From positions 124,001-188,000 of the forward strand of contig NZ_FNFC01000006.1 of assembly GCF_900100385.1 (NCBI RefSeq): 64,000 bases of DNA. The letters are read 5' to 3'. Positions within the stretch are counted from its first letter, which is position 1. Each line of letters begins with the position of its first letter. The notes beneath the pieces are model-generated. The model saw only the letters and a program-made list of their open reading frames with translations, ran no database searches and was not told the DNA's origin. Positions 25,943 through 34,496 of this stretch are shown here, one piece after another. The position numbers were made by a program, and so were the translations under genes. The DNA comes from Halovenus aranensis (GTDB lineage Archaea; Halobacteriota; Halobacteria; Halobacteriales; Haloarculaceae).

Positions 25943-26320
25943 GTGCACGAACTCTCGATTGCCCGGTCGCTCGTTGAACAGGCCGTCGATGCCGCCGCCG
26001 ACCACGGTGCCGAGCGAATCGACCGACTCGAACTGGAAATCGGCGAGGCGACACACCTCAACCCCGACCAGTTGACCTTCTGTGTCGAGACCGTCGCCGC
26101 CGAGACGCCTGCGGCCGAGGCCGATATCGCCGTGACCAGCGTCTCGCCGGAGGGGGTCTGTGACTGTGGCTGGTCGGGCCGGCCGGCAGAGATTCAGGAC
26201 CTCCCGATGGCGGTTCCAGACCTCCGGTGTCCGGAGTGTGACTCGCGGCTCGAACTCACCGCCGGTACCGAGTGTCGACTCGCCCGCATCTCCGTTCCAG
26301 AGACAGACGACACAACCTAA
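25943..26320 (+). CDS. hypA: HypA nickel-delivery metallochaperone
   Basis: The protein has 125 residues from a GTG start. The start is fixed by the conserved N-terminus (M)HELSIARSLVEQ, where His2 is the Ni ligand. The C-terminal zinc site has two CxxC-type pairs: CDCGW near residue 74 and CPEC near residue 98, with spacing typical of HypA. HypA cooperates with HypB to insert Ni in the large subunit. A longer in-frame reading from 25754 runs through hypE and is not used. The gap to hypE is 49 bp, the largest in the hyp run. Confidence 0.93.
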   Translation: MHELSIARSLVEQAVDAAADHGAERIDRLELEIGEATHLNPDQLTFCVETVAAETPAAEADIAVTSVSPEGVCDCGWSGRPAEIQDLPMAVPDLRCPECDSRLELTAGTECRLARISVPETDDTT

Positions 26321-26322
26321 CT

Positions 26323-27081
26323 ATGCATATGCACACACACCGACTCGAACGCTCGATGGACCGACTCGTGACCGACCTGCTGGGACCGCTCTCGCTGCAC
26401 CGCTTTGGCCACAGCCACGACGACGGGGCAGCCGACGAGGACGACGTTCTCGAACAGTTCCGAAAGCAGGCCAGGAACGTCCACGAGGAGGTCGTCCACG
26501 ACCACGACGTCTCCTGTGTGGAGTTTCTCGGCAGCACCGGCAGCGGGAAGACCACACTCGTCGAGCGCCTCGTCGAGCGCGCGCCACCGGAGGAGACAAT
26601 CGGCGCAATCGTCGGCGACGTGGCCGGTGACGACGACGCCAGCCGCCTCGAAGCCCACGGCGTCGAGGTCGTCAACGTCAACACGGGCAAGGAGTGTCAC
26701 CTCGACGGCTCGCTTGTCGCCGACGCGGTGGCTGAGTTCGACCTCGATTCCCTCGACCGGCTCTACGTCGAAAACGTCGGAAACATGGTCTGTCCGGCCG
26801 ATTTCCCGCTGGGTGCACAGGCACGCGTGCTGGTGGTGAGTACGACCGAAGGCGACGACGTGGTCCGCAAACACCCGCTGCTCTTTCAGGCCTGTGACGC
26901 CGCCGTCGTGAACAAAGCGGACATCGCCGACGCCGTCGGGGCTGATACCGACAGCATGCGCGACGATATCGACGAAATCGCTCCGGAGATGCCGGTCTTC
27001 GAGACTAACGCACGCGATGGTGTCGGTATCGACGCGCTGTCGTCGTCCCTCCCAGATACTCCCCACGCTCACACTCACTGA
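26323..27081 (+). CDS. hypB: HypB nickel-insertion GTPase
   Basis: The 252-residue SIMIBI GTPase has the P-loop LGSTGSGKTTLVERL near residues 70-84, a switch region in GDVAGDDDAS, the metal site GKECHLDGSLV at the dimer interface, ENVGNMVCPADF and the guanine-specifying VVNKADIADA. The N-terminus is His-containing (MHMHTHR and HRFGHSHDD) and the C-terminus ends PHAHTH. These give a modest nickel-binding capacity. It starts 2 bp after hypA and stops 2 bp before hypF. Confidence 0.95.
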   Translation: MHMHTHRLERSMDRLVTDLLGPLSLHRFGHSHDDGAADEDDVLEQFRKQARNVHEEVVHDHDVSCVEFLGSTGSGKTTLVERLVERAPPEETIGAIVGDVAGDDDASRLEAHGVEVVNVNTGKECHLDGSLVADAVAEFDLDSLDRLYVENVGNMVCPADFPLGAQARVLVVSTTEGDDVVRKHPLLFQACDAAVVNKADIADAVGADTDSMRDDIDEIAPEMPVFETNARDGVGIDALSSSLPDTPHAHTH

Positions 27082-27083
27082 CG

Positions 27084-29369
27084 ATGAGCGAACGCGTCCG
27101 TGCCTCGGTGCGGGTCGACGGCGTCGTCCAGGGTGTCGGATTCCGCCCGTTTGTCTACCGGACGGCGACCGCAGCCGGGGTCGGTGGATACGTCCGCAAC
27201 GCGGGCGGTTACATCGATGCTGCATTCGAGGGCGACCGGGACGCCGTCGAGGACGTCATCGAGACGATTCGCTCCGAGGCTCCGCCGCTGTCCCGTGTCA
27301 GAGCGGTCGACGTGTCCTGGGAGCGACCGGCCGGCGTCGAGGCCTTCGAGATTCGGGACTCAGGGGCGGACGAAGCCGGAGACGGCGGCGTCTCTGTCCC
27401 GCCGGACACCGGCATCTGTGAGCGCTGTCTGGCTGACGTTCGGGACCCGACGTCGCGCTATCACGGCTACTGGGCGACGAGCTGTGTCGACTGCGGGCCG
27501 CGGTACACTGTCGTCCGGGACGTTCCCTACGACCGCGCCAGCACATCGATGGACGAGTTCCAGATGTGTCCGGACTGTCGAGACAGCTACGAGACCCCGA
27601 GTGACCGCCGCTATCACGCACAGACTGTCGCCTGTCCGGCCTGTGGGCCAGAACTGCGCTACGAGACCGACGGCGGAGTGGATACCGACACGCCGCTCGA
27701 CAGCGCCACACAGGCGCTCGCCGACGGAGAGATACTCGCTGTCAAAGGCACCGGCGGCACACATCTGGTCTGTGATGCCACTGCGGTCGCGACGGTCCAG
27801 CGACTTCGTCAGCGGACGGGCCGCCCAACCAAACCCTTCGCGCTGATGGTCCCGGACGTGTCGGCGGTCGAATCGTTTGCGGCCGTCGGAGAGGGCGAGC
27901 GAGAGACGCTGACTGACCTGCGTCGGCCGATTACGCTCCTCGAAGCCGAGGGAGACATGCCCTGGTTAGCGGCCGTCGCACCGGGATTACACACCGTGGG
28001 GGTGATGTTGCCATACGCTGGCCTGCATCACCTGCTGTTCGACCGAGTGGAGGGACCACTCGTGATGACAAGCGCGAATCGGCCGGGCGAGCCGATGGTC
28101 ACGGCCGCGACAGCCCTCTGGGAGACGCTCGGGGAGGTCATCGACGGCGCGCTCTTACACGACAGAGAAATCGTCGCGCGGTGTGACGACAGCGTCGTCC
28201 GGGTCGTCGATGGAGCGCCTCACTTCCTGCGTCGCTCCCGAGGCTGGACACCCGCGAGGCTCCCGAATCCACCCGGTGACGACACGTCGCCGGCGGTCCT
28301 CGCGGTTGGCGGCTCGCGGGACGTGACTATCGCGCTCGCCGACGGCGGCGGCGTCGTCCTCTCCCAGCATATCGGCGGGGTTGACGGCCCGGCCGGGACT
28401 GCGTTCCACCGGGAGACCATCGACCGGCTGACCGACCTCGCGGGCATCAGCCCCGCACTGGTCGCCTGTGACCGGCATCCGGAGTACATCACGACCGCCG
28501 AAGCGCGCCGCCACGCCCGGGACGGGCTCGTTGGGCCCGTACAGGTCGACCATCACCACGCCCACGCGGCGGCGCTCTGTGGCGAACACGAGATTGAGCG
28601 TGCCGTCATCGTGACCGCCGACGGAACGGGCTACGGCCGGGACGGCACAATCTGGGGCGGCGAAGTCCTCGATACGCGATACGAGACTGCCGACCGCGTC
28701 GGCGGCCTGGCCCCGTTCTCGCTGCCAGGTGGGGAAAAAGCGGTCCGACATCCCGCCCGGATTCTTGCCGGACTCCTCGACGATGACGACGCCGTCGATG
28801 ACCGCCTGGTCGAGACCGGGGCAGTCGAGACAGCTGCGGAGGCGGCGGTCGTCCGACGGCAGGCCGAAACCGGAACGAACGCGCCGGCGACGACCAGCGC
28901 CGGCCGGTATCTCGATGCCATCAGCGCACTGCTGGGCGTCTGTAGCAGGCGAGACTACCAGGGAGAGCCTGCCCTCCGTCTCGAAGCACACGCGAGCGAG
29001 GGCGCTGTCCGCGACATCGAACTGCCATTTACGACTGACGACGGTCGCCGCGTACTCGATACTGCGACGTTGGTCTCGCGTCTCGCCGCCCTCAGAAAGC
29101 GTGAGTCGACCGCCGACGTGGCCGCGACCGCACAGGACGCACTCGCCCGGGGACTCGGGACGATTGCGGCCGACTACGCCCGCGACAACGGGATTACGGC
29201 CGTCGGATTCACGGGCGGTGTGGCCTACAACGAAGCAATTTACGCGGTGCTCCGACAGACCGTCTCCGACGCGGGTATCGCTTTCGTCGGCCCGGAACGG
29301 GTCCCGCCCGGCGACGGCGGAATCGCATACGGTCAGGCACTCGTCGCAACGGCCCGGGACGCGTCGTGA
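27084..29369 (+). CDS. hypF: HypF carbamoyltransferase
   Basis: The 761-residue protein has all HypF domains in order. An acylphosphatase domain (GVVQGVGFRPFVYR) spans about 1-95. Two zinc-finger repeats follow (CERCLADV, then SCVDCGPRYT; CPDCRDSYE, then CPACGPEL). A YrdC-like domain contains AVKGTGGTHLVCDA, and the Kae1-like domain contains VDHHHAHAAALCGEH and TADGTGYGRDGTIWGG. It uses carbamoyl phosphate and ATP to carbamoylate HypE. It is the last hyp gene of the run, and no frameshift is seen. Confidence 0.96.
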   Translation: MSERVRASVRVDGVVQGVGFRPFVYRTATAAGVGGYVRNAGGYIDAAFEGDRDAVEDVIETIRSEAPPLSRVRAVDVSWERPAGVEAFEIRDSGADEAGDGGVSVPPDTGICERCLADVRDPTSRYHGYWATSCVDCGPRYTVVRDVPYDRASTSMDEFQMCPDCRDSYETPSDRRYHAQTVACPACGPELRYETDGGVDTDTPLDSATQALADGEILAVKGTGGTHLVCDATAVATVQRLRQRTGRPTKPFALMVPDVSAVESFAAVGEGERETLTDLRRPITLLEAEGDMPWLAAVAPGLHTVGVMLPYAGLHHLLFDRVEGPLVMTSANRPGEPMVTAATALWETLGEVIDGALLHDREIVARCDDSVVRVVDGAPHFLRRSRGWTPARLPNPPGDDTSPAVLAVGGSRDVTIALADGGGVVLSQHIGGVDGPAGTAFHRETIDRLTDLAGISPALVACDRHPEYITTAEARRHARDGLVGPVQVDHHHAHAAALCGEHEIERAVIVTADGTGYGRDGTIWGGEVLDTRYETADRVGGLAPFSLPGGEKAVRHPARILAGLLDDDDAVDDRLVETGAVETAAEAAVVRRQAETGTNAPATTSAGRYLDAISALLGVCSRRDYQGEPALRLEAHASEGAVRDIELPFTTDDGRRVLDTATLVSRLAALRKRESTADVAATAQDALARGLGTIAADYARDNGITAVGFTGGVAYNEAIYAVLRQTVSDAGIAFVGPERVPPGDGGIAYGQALVATARDAS

Positions 29370-29387
29370 CCTGCGGCGTCGCGACAG

Positions 29388-29396
29388 CTTTTTTCG
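29388..29396 (+). promoter_or_regulatory. T-rich TATA-like element before the small zinc-ribbon gene
   Basis: gcttttttc lies about 28 nt before the ATG at 29419. The gene could therefore have its own leaderless promoter rather than depend on the hydrogenase operon. The same T-run could serve as a hypF terminator. Confidence 0.35.
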
Positions 29397-29418
29397 GCTG
29401 CTGTGTCATCTCGCGGAT

Positions 29419-29622
29419 ATGGAACATCGCTGTCCCGACTGTGGTGTCACGATGGAGACCGTCGAGTTCAGTATGGGCGACGCCTGGAATCCACACATTC
29501 GGACCGGCGAAAAACGGACCGGGCTGCTCGGCAAGCTCGGCGTGAGTGAGACGAAAGACCTTGAGACGGTGATGTGTCCGGAGTGTGGGTTGGTTCGACA
29601 CTACGCTGAGTTTGCGGAGTGA
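29419..29622 (+). CDS. Small zinc-ribbon protein
   Basis: The protein has 67 residues with two CxxC knuckles, HRCPDCGVTME near residue 4 and VMCPECGLVRHYAEF near residue 52, forming a rubredoxin-like or zinc-ribbon fold. The middle part (GEKRTGLLGKLGVSETKD) is basic. It is on the same strand as hypF, 50 bp downstream. It is a family of small haloarchaeal zinc proteins without assigned function. A hydrogenase role is not supported. Confidence 0.72.
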   Translation: MEHRCPDCGVTMETVEFSMGDAWNPHIRTGEKRTGLLGKLGVSETKDLETVMCPECGLVRHYAEFAE

Positions 29623-29640
29623 CCCTCTCCCGTCGCGTCG

Positions 29641-32196
29641 TTACATCTGCTGGCCGCCGTCGGTTGTCGCCGCCGAGGCGGTTGTCTCGGTTCCGAGGCT
29701 CGTGGCCGTATGCGAGTCTGTTTCGAACGTGTCGAGCAGCGACTGGAGCTGTTCGGCCTGTTCGGCCAGTGACTCGACGTTTGCGGTGATTTGGGTCATC
29801 GACGAGGCCTGCTCTTCTGCCGCTGCCGAGACGTTTGCCGACTCGTCGGCTGTCGTCTGACTGATATCTGCCACGTCGTCTGCCATCGACACCGCTTCTT
29901 CGGCGCTCGTCGCCTGGGCGTCCATCGCTCGACTGATTTCCTGTACGCCCGCGTTCGTCTCGTTGACGTTTTCGGTGACCGTTGCAAAGGCCTCGACCGC
30001 GTCGTCTGCGGCCGCAGTCGCCTCGTCGACCTGCTGTTGTGTTTCCCGTATCTCTCGGACGGTCGTCTCGGTTTGGGCCTGTACCTCGTCGATGAGCTGT
30101 GCGATGTCTCCGGCCGAGTGCTGTGTCTCCTCGGCCAGTTGCTTGACCTCGTCTGCGACGACGGCGAAGCCGTCCGAACCGCCTGCTTCCCCGGCGCGCG
30201 CGGCCTCGATATTGGCGTTCAGTGCGAGCATGTTCGTCTGCTCGGCGATGTCGCCGATGACGTCGACAATTTCGCCGATTTCGGCCATTCGCGTGTCCAG
30301 TTCCTCGACGTTCGTGACGGCCGACTCCATTTTGGTCTGGATTGTTTCGATTTCGTCGATTGCCTGTTCGGCCGTCTCCTCGCCGTGTTTGGCGACCGTC
30401 GCAGTCTCGTCAGATAACTCGGCGACCGTCTGTGCCGACGAGGCGGCCTCCTCGATGGCCGCAGAGAGGTTGTTCATCTCACCGGACACCTGGTCGAGTT
30501 TCTCGCGTTGCTGCTGTGCGCCGGTGGCTATCTGCTGTATCGATTCGCTGACGCTCTCGCTCGTTTGTTTGACCTCGTCTGCGCTGGCACTGGCCTGTTC
30601 TGTTTCGGTGGCGACCTCCGTCGCGAACGACTGAATCTCGCTCATCGTCGTCTCGATGTCCGCTATCATCTCGTTGAACGCATCGGCAATCTCTGCCATC
30701 GCCTCGGCGTCGCCCTCGCGCGCCAGACGCTGGGTGAGGTCACCGTCTGCGGCACGCTCCATCGCATCACTGAACTCGATGGCCTTCTGTTCGAGAGCAG
30801 TCGCGAGTGCTTCTGCCTCCTCCTGTGACTGCTCGGCGTCGGCTTTCGCCTGCTCGATGTCTGTTACCAGAGTTTCGATGTCTCGGCGCATCGTCGAGAG
30901 AGCCTGTCCGAACTCGCCGGGAACGTCCTCGTCGAGCACTGGGTCGTCGAACTCTTGATCCGCGAGTGCCTGTGCCTGCTGGGCGACGGTCGTCAGATAG
31001 GCCTCCATCTCTCTCGTGGCGTGGGCGAGCCGGACGACTTCGTCTCGCGCGTCGGTTCCGTCGCCGTCGATATCCTGCATTCTGCCGGTGAACTCGATAT
31101 CCAGCGAGCCAGATGCAATCGTGTCGGCGACGTCGGTGAGTTCGGCTATCGGCTTGCCGATGAGTCGGCGAGCGACGACCAACCCGCCGACGAAAATCAC
31201 GGTGTTGAGCGCGAACAGTCCGATAAGCAGATTCTGCATGAACGCCGTCTGGTTCTCAGAAGCCGTCCCGAAGGCCTCTACTGTCGCAGCACTGGCGGCG
31301 AACAGCTTCTCTGACTCTCCGCGAATTTGGTCGATGCCGTCGACGAACTTCTGGTTGAACTTGACCGACGACGAGACGGTCACCGCCTCAGAGCTGAACG
31401 GGTCCCACACCTCTCGGACCTCCGCAATCTCGGTCTGCACCGACTCGGGCGCCGCCTGGAGTTCGACACCCCTGTGCGTTCCGCCGTCTGCCATCGCGTC
31501 CAGCGCGCTGCCGAACTCATCGACCAGCGCCGCGAGGTCCTCTTTTGCCGCAGCTACCGCTGGCGTCGTCTCGCCCGGCTGTTCGTTGTTCGCGACGAAC
31601 AGCGTCTTCTGTGTGATGCGCTGGCTCAGCATCCGCTGGCGACCAGCCACGTTTATCTCGTCACTGAATTGGTCGCTGTTGGGGTGTTCCACGTACGCGG
31701 TGACGACATCGTCAGACAGTGTGAGTAACTCGTCGTTGTTCGACGCGATATAAGAGACTGCCTCCTGATACTGTGGATTCTGTGGCTGTGTCCTCAGCAG
31801 CGTCTCGACGTACTGACTGTACTGGTCCCACGTCTCCCGCTGTGTCGCCAGTTCGTCGGTCGCCTCTGTGGGTGCCGGGTCGAGTTGCTCGCCGTCTACT
31901 GTTCCTCCGTTTCGGAGCCTCTGTAAGTTCGCTTCGTACCCTTCGAGTGACTGCTCTAGTCGGTCGTACGTCTGTTCGTCTGCGTCGCCAGCAGCAATCT
32001 CGTTAGAGAGGGCGAGCATCCGCTCGGTCAACATGCGCTGTTCTCCTGCCGTGTCAATCGAGTTATCGAGCGTTGCCGTCTGTGATTCGAAGTAGTAGAC
32101 AGCTCCGACGCTTATTCCGGCAACGAGTAACATCGCAAAGAGAAGTGCCCCGATTTTTTGTCCGACGCTGAAGCGTTCAACTACGGCATTAGCCAT
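29641..32196 (-). CDS. Membrane chemotaxis transducer with PilJ-type sensor domain
   Basis: This is an 851-residue Htr protein. A first helix (IGALLFAMLLVAGISVGAVYYF) is near residues 15-36 and a second (LLIGLFALNTVIFVGGLVVA) near 320-340. The extracellular part between them has two copies of the PilJ/NarX-like P-box: AGEQRMLTERM near 50 and AGRQRMLSQRI near 184. Two HAMP modules follow (RRLIGKPIAELTDVADTI and ERAADGDLTQRL). The MCP domain carries [21 protein letters not shown]. The ligand is unknown; the P-box family includes nitrate/nitrite sensors, but the residues alone do not prove that. Confidence 0.9.
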   Translation of the reverse strand: MANAVVERFSVGQKIGALLFAMLLVAGISVGAVYYFESQTATLDNSIDTAGEQRMLTERMLALSNEIAAGDADEQTYDRLEQSLEGYEANLQRLRNGGTVDGEQLDPAPTEATDELATQRETWDQYSQYVETLLRTQPQNPQYQEAVSYIASNNDELLTLSDDVVTAYVEHPNSDQFSDEINVAGRQRMLSQRITQKTLFVANNEQPGETTPAVAAAKEDLAALVDEFGSALDAMADGGTHRGVELQAAPESVQTEIAEVREVWDPFSSEAVTVSSSVKFNQKFVDGIDQIRGESEKLFAASAATVEAFGTASENQTAFMQNLLIGLFALNTVIFVGGLVVARRLIGKPIAELTDVADTIASGSLDIEFTGRMQDIDGDGTDARDEVVRLAHATREMEAYLTTVAQQAQALADQEFDDPVLDEDVPGEFGQALSTMRRDIETLVTDIEQAKADAEQSQEEAEALATALEQKAIEFSDAMERAADGDLTQRLAREGDAEAMAEIADAFNEMIADIETTMSEIQSFATEVATETEQASASADEVKQTSESVSESIQQIATGAQQQREKLDQVSGEMNNLSAAIEEAASSAQTVAELSDETATVAKHGEETAEQAIDEIETIQTKMESAVTNVEELDTRMAEIGEIVDVIGDIAEQTNMLALNANIEAARAGEAGGSDGFAVVADEVKQLAEETQHSAGDIAQLIDEVQAQTETTVREIRETQQQVDEATAAADDAVEAFATVTENVNETNAGVQEISRAMDAQATSAEEAVSMADDVADISQTTADESANVSAAAEEQASSMTQITANVESLAEQAEQLQSLLDTFETDSHTATSLGTETTASAATTDGGQQM

Positions 32197-32652
32197 AAAA
32201 CAAGACAGGGCGTTGTGTTGACTATTATTGCTGCCTAATTACGTTGGGTCTGTTTCTGTGTCCACTACCTAACGAACGTCCCTGCTGTCCTCGGGTAGTT
32301 CCCTGTCCCGACTGGGCGGCTATTAGTGCCCGAGAAAACCAACGAAAGTATCAGTGCGAGTAACAGAAAAACACGTCACAGCCCGCATCAGCTCTCAGTT
32401 CGGTCGACGACTGTCAAAAAATAGTTGCTAATACGTCGTCAAATTGGACGATAAATAGCCTTATATTGTTGATATTGTGCCATATATTGTCTGTTTGTTG
32501 TATTATATAATGCATATCTTGAAATTGTGATGCATAATTTTATGTGAGGCACTTCCGGAATATCGGCCGTGACTAGGTTGATAATCACACACAATCGAAC
32601 CGCATCGAGGGTCAATCACGCTGTTTCGACGCCACCGGGGGGTCGCTGACAG
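32197..32652. other. 456-bp divergent intergenic region between the transducer and the ammonium channel
   Basis: No gene is seen. The part from 32460 to 32550 is strongly A/T-rich with several TATA-like words and two ATGCAT palindromes 20 bp apart. It is likely the control region of the amt gene. The transducer promoter should lie near 32200-32240. Confidence 0.5.
32500..32545. promoter_or_regulatory. Promoter/operator-like region upstream of amt with paired ATGCAT sites
   Basis: ATGCAT occurs at 32510-32515 and 32530-32535, exactly 20 bp apart (about two helical turns), next to attatataa and ttttatg TATA-like words. Such spacing fits two dimers on one DNA face. Binding by a nitrogen regulator is conjecture. 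Confidence 0.35.
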
Positions 32653-34335
32653 ATGTACGAGGCATCTGTCTTGCAGGTGAGCGGGGCCGTCTTCGAGACG
32701 GCGATAAACGACATGTGGATTCTCCTCGTGTCGTTTCTCATCTTCTTCATGCACGCTGGGTTCGCGATGTTGGAAGCGGGGCAGGTTCGGTCGAAAAACG
32801 TCGCTAACCAGCTGACGAAGAACCTGTTGACCTGGAGCGTTGGGGTCACAGTATTCTTCCTGCTCGGTGTCGGCATCGAGGGGGTCGTTGCCGGTGATGG
32901 GTTCGCCGTACCCTACGATGCAAACGGCTTCGTCGACACGATAGACGCCGGCGAGGGGTATATCGACTGGCTCTACGGCGCGGTGTTCGCGATGACTGCC
33001 GCGACTATCGTCTCTGGGGCGGTCGCGGGCCGGGCGAAGCTTCGAGCGTACGTCGCTTACACGTTCCTGCTGGCCGCAGTCATCTACCCCGTCGTGACTG
33101 GAGTCACGTGGGCCGGAGAGTACTTCGGCGAGGTCGCTGGTACCGGGTTCCAGGACTTCGCCGGCGGGATGATTGTCCATGGTGTCGGCGGTATCGCCGG
33201 ACTGACTGCGGCCTGGATGCTGGGACCACGTATGGACAAATACGACGAGAACGGGCGTGTCAACGTCCTTCCCGGCCATTCGATGACGTTTGCGGTCCTC
33301 GGAACGCTCATCCTCGCCTTCGGCTGGTATGGCTTCAACGTCGGGACCGCGGCTGTGATGGACAACGGCACCTACCTTGGCAACGAACTCGGGCGCGTCG
33401 CTATGACGACGACGCTGTCGATGGCAATGGGCGCGGTCGGTGCCGGCGGAGTTGCACTGCTGCGAAACGGCAAGGTAGACACGCTGTATGTCGCCAACGG
33501 CCTGCTCGCCGGACTCGTCGGTATCACCGCGATTCCGAACAAGGCCGCCTGGTGGGGCGCACTCGTCGTGGGTCTGCTCGCTGGCGCACAGCTTCCGCTC
33601 GTCTTCGAGTTCGTCGAGAACCGTCTCAAAATCGACGATGTCTGTGCGGTATTCCCAGTCCACGGTAGTGCAGGAGTGCTCGGGACGCTGTTGTTCCCGT
33701 TCGTCGCTGCGCCGGGTGTCGTCGACTCGATTCCAGAGGCGTTTCTGGTTCAGGTGGCTGGTGTCACACTCATCACGGTCTGGACTGTCGGGGCGACCGG
33801 AGCGGTGTGGGGGGCATTCAGAGCCGTCGGCCAGGCACGGGTCAACCCGGAACACGAGCGCGACGGACTGGACATCTCCGAACACGGTGTCGAGACGTAT
33901 CCGGAGTTCGGGCAGACCAATATCTCGACCGACAGTGGCGTCGCCACCGACGGCGGCGTGACGGCCTACGACCTCCGAACCGACGGCGGGTCCGGCATCG
34001 AGATGGTGACCGCCGTTATCCGGCCGGACAGACTCGGTGACGTGAAACACGCCCTCGCCGAGGCCGATGCGCCATCGCTCACGGTGACGAACGTCTCGGG
34101 CCGTGGCTCACAGGAGGCGATGACGGGCCAGTGGCGCGGCGAAGAGTACGTCATCGACCTCCACCAGAAGGTGAAAATCGAGTGTGTCGTCGCCGATACC
34201 CCGACTGAAGATGTTGTCGACGCGATTCAGACGGCCGCCTCGACCGGTGAACCCGGCGACGGGAAGATATTCATCACGCAGATAGACGACGCTGTGGCGA
34301 TTCAGTCGGGCACTCGTGGACCTGCTGCCATCTGA
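32653..34335 (+). CDS. amt: Ammonium channel (Amt) fused to a P-II signalling domain
   Basis: The protein has 560 residues. Residues about 1-405 are an Amt/Mep/Rh channel: [39 protein letters not shown], a [18 protein letters not shown] segment with the pore His, and [16 protein letters not shown] with the second. A Gly/Asp/Thr linker (about 405-448) joins a complete P-II (GlnB/GlnK) domain from residue 449: [18 protein letters not shown], a T-loop ending [12 protein letters not shown], and [14 protein letters not shown]. The T-loop Tyr51, the uridylylation site, is Trp494 here. The fused P-II probably gates the channel by 2-oxoglutarate/ATP binding. Confidence 0.93.
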   Translation: MYEASVLQVSGAVFETAINDMWILLVSFLIFFMHAGFAMLEAGQVRSKNVANQLTKNLLTWSVGVTVFFLLGVGIEGVVAGDGFAVPYDANGFVDTIDAGEGYIDWLYGAVFAMTAATIVSGAVAGRAKLRAYVAYTFLLAAVIYPVVTGVTWAGEYFGEVAGTGFQDFAGGMIVHGVGGIAGLTAAWMLGPRMDKYDENGRVNVLPGHSMTFAVLGTLILAFGWYGFNVGTAAVMDNGTYLGNELGRVAMTTTLSMAMGAVGAGGVALLRNGKVDTLYVANGLLAGLVGITAIPNKAAWWGALVVGLLAGAQLPLVFEFVENRLKIDDVCAVFPVHGSAGVLGTLLFPFVAAPGVVDSIPEAFLVQVAGVTLITVWTVGATGAVWGAFRAVGQARVNPEHERDGLDISEHGVETYPEFGQTNISTDSGVATDGGVTAYDLRTDGGSGIEMVTAVIRPDRLGDVKHALAEADAPSLTVTNVSGRGSQEAMTGQWRGEEYVIDLHQKVKIECVVADTPTEDVVDAIQTAASTGEPGDGKIFITQIDDAVAIQSGTRGPAAI

Positions 34336-34466
34336 GGGTTGGCCTGCGAGTTCCCCGTACCCGCTTTCTTAGGTCCTGGCCCGCCGCTGACGGCCAGGTG
34401 CGTCGAGACAATCGCCTTATATTTCTTAATGTGTATTGGGTACCGCCACAGAGTATCAGGGTTAAG

Positions 34467-34475
34467 CGTATAACG
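34467..34475 (+). promoter_or_regulatory. TATA-like element of the glutamate synthase gene
   Basis: gcgtataac is centred about 27 nt before the ATG at 34497, consistent with a leaderless transcript. A second AT-rich word lies at 34416-34430. Confidence 0.35.
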
Positions 34476-34496
34476 GGTAAGTTGTCATGCTTTACC

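Noticed and set aside
29419-29622. Inclusion of the small zinc-ribbon gene in the hydrogenase system
   Set aside because: It has its own TATA-like element and lies after a 50-bp gap; similar zinc-ribbons occur widely without hydrogenase genes.
32503-34050. Minus-strand frame of 515 codons opposite the ammonium channel
   Set aside because: Opposes a clear Amt gene, is rich in His/Asp/Arg, and its start lies in the middle of the channel gene.
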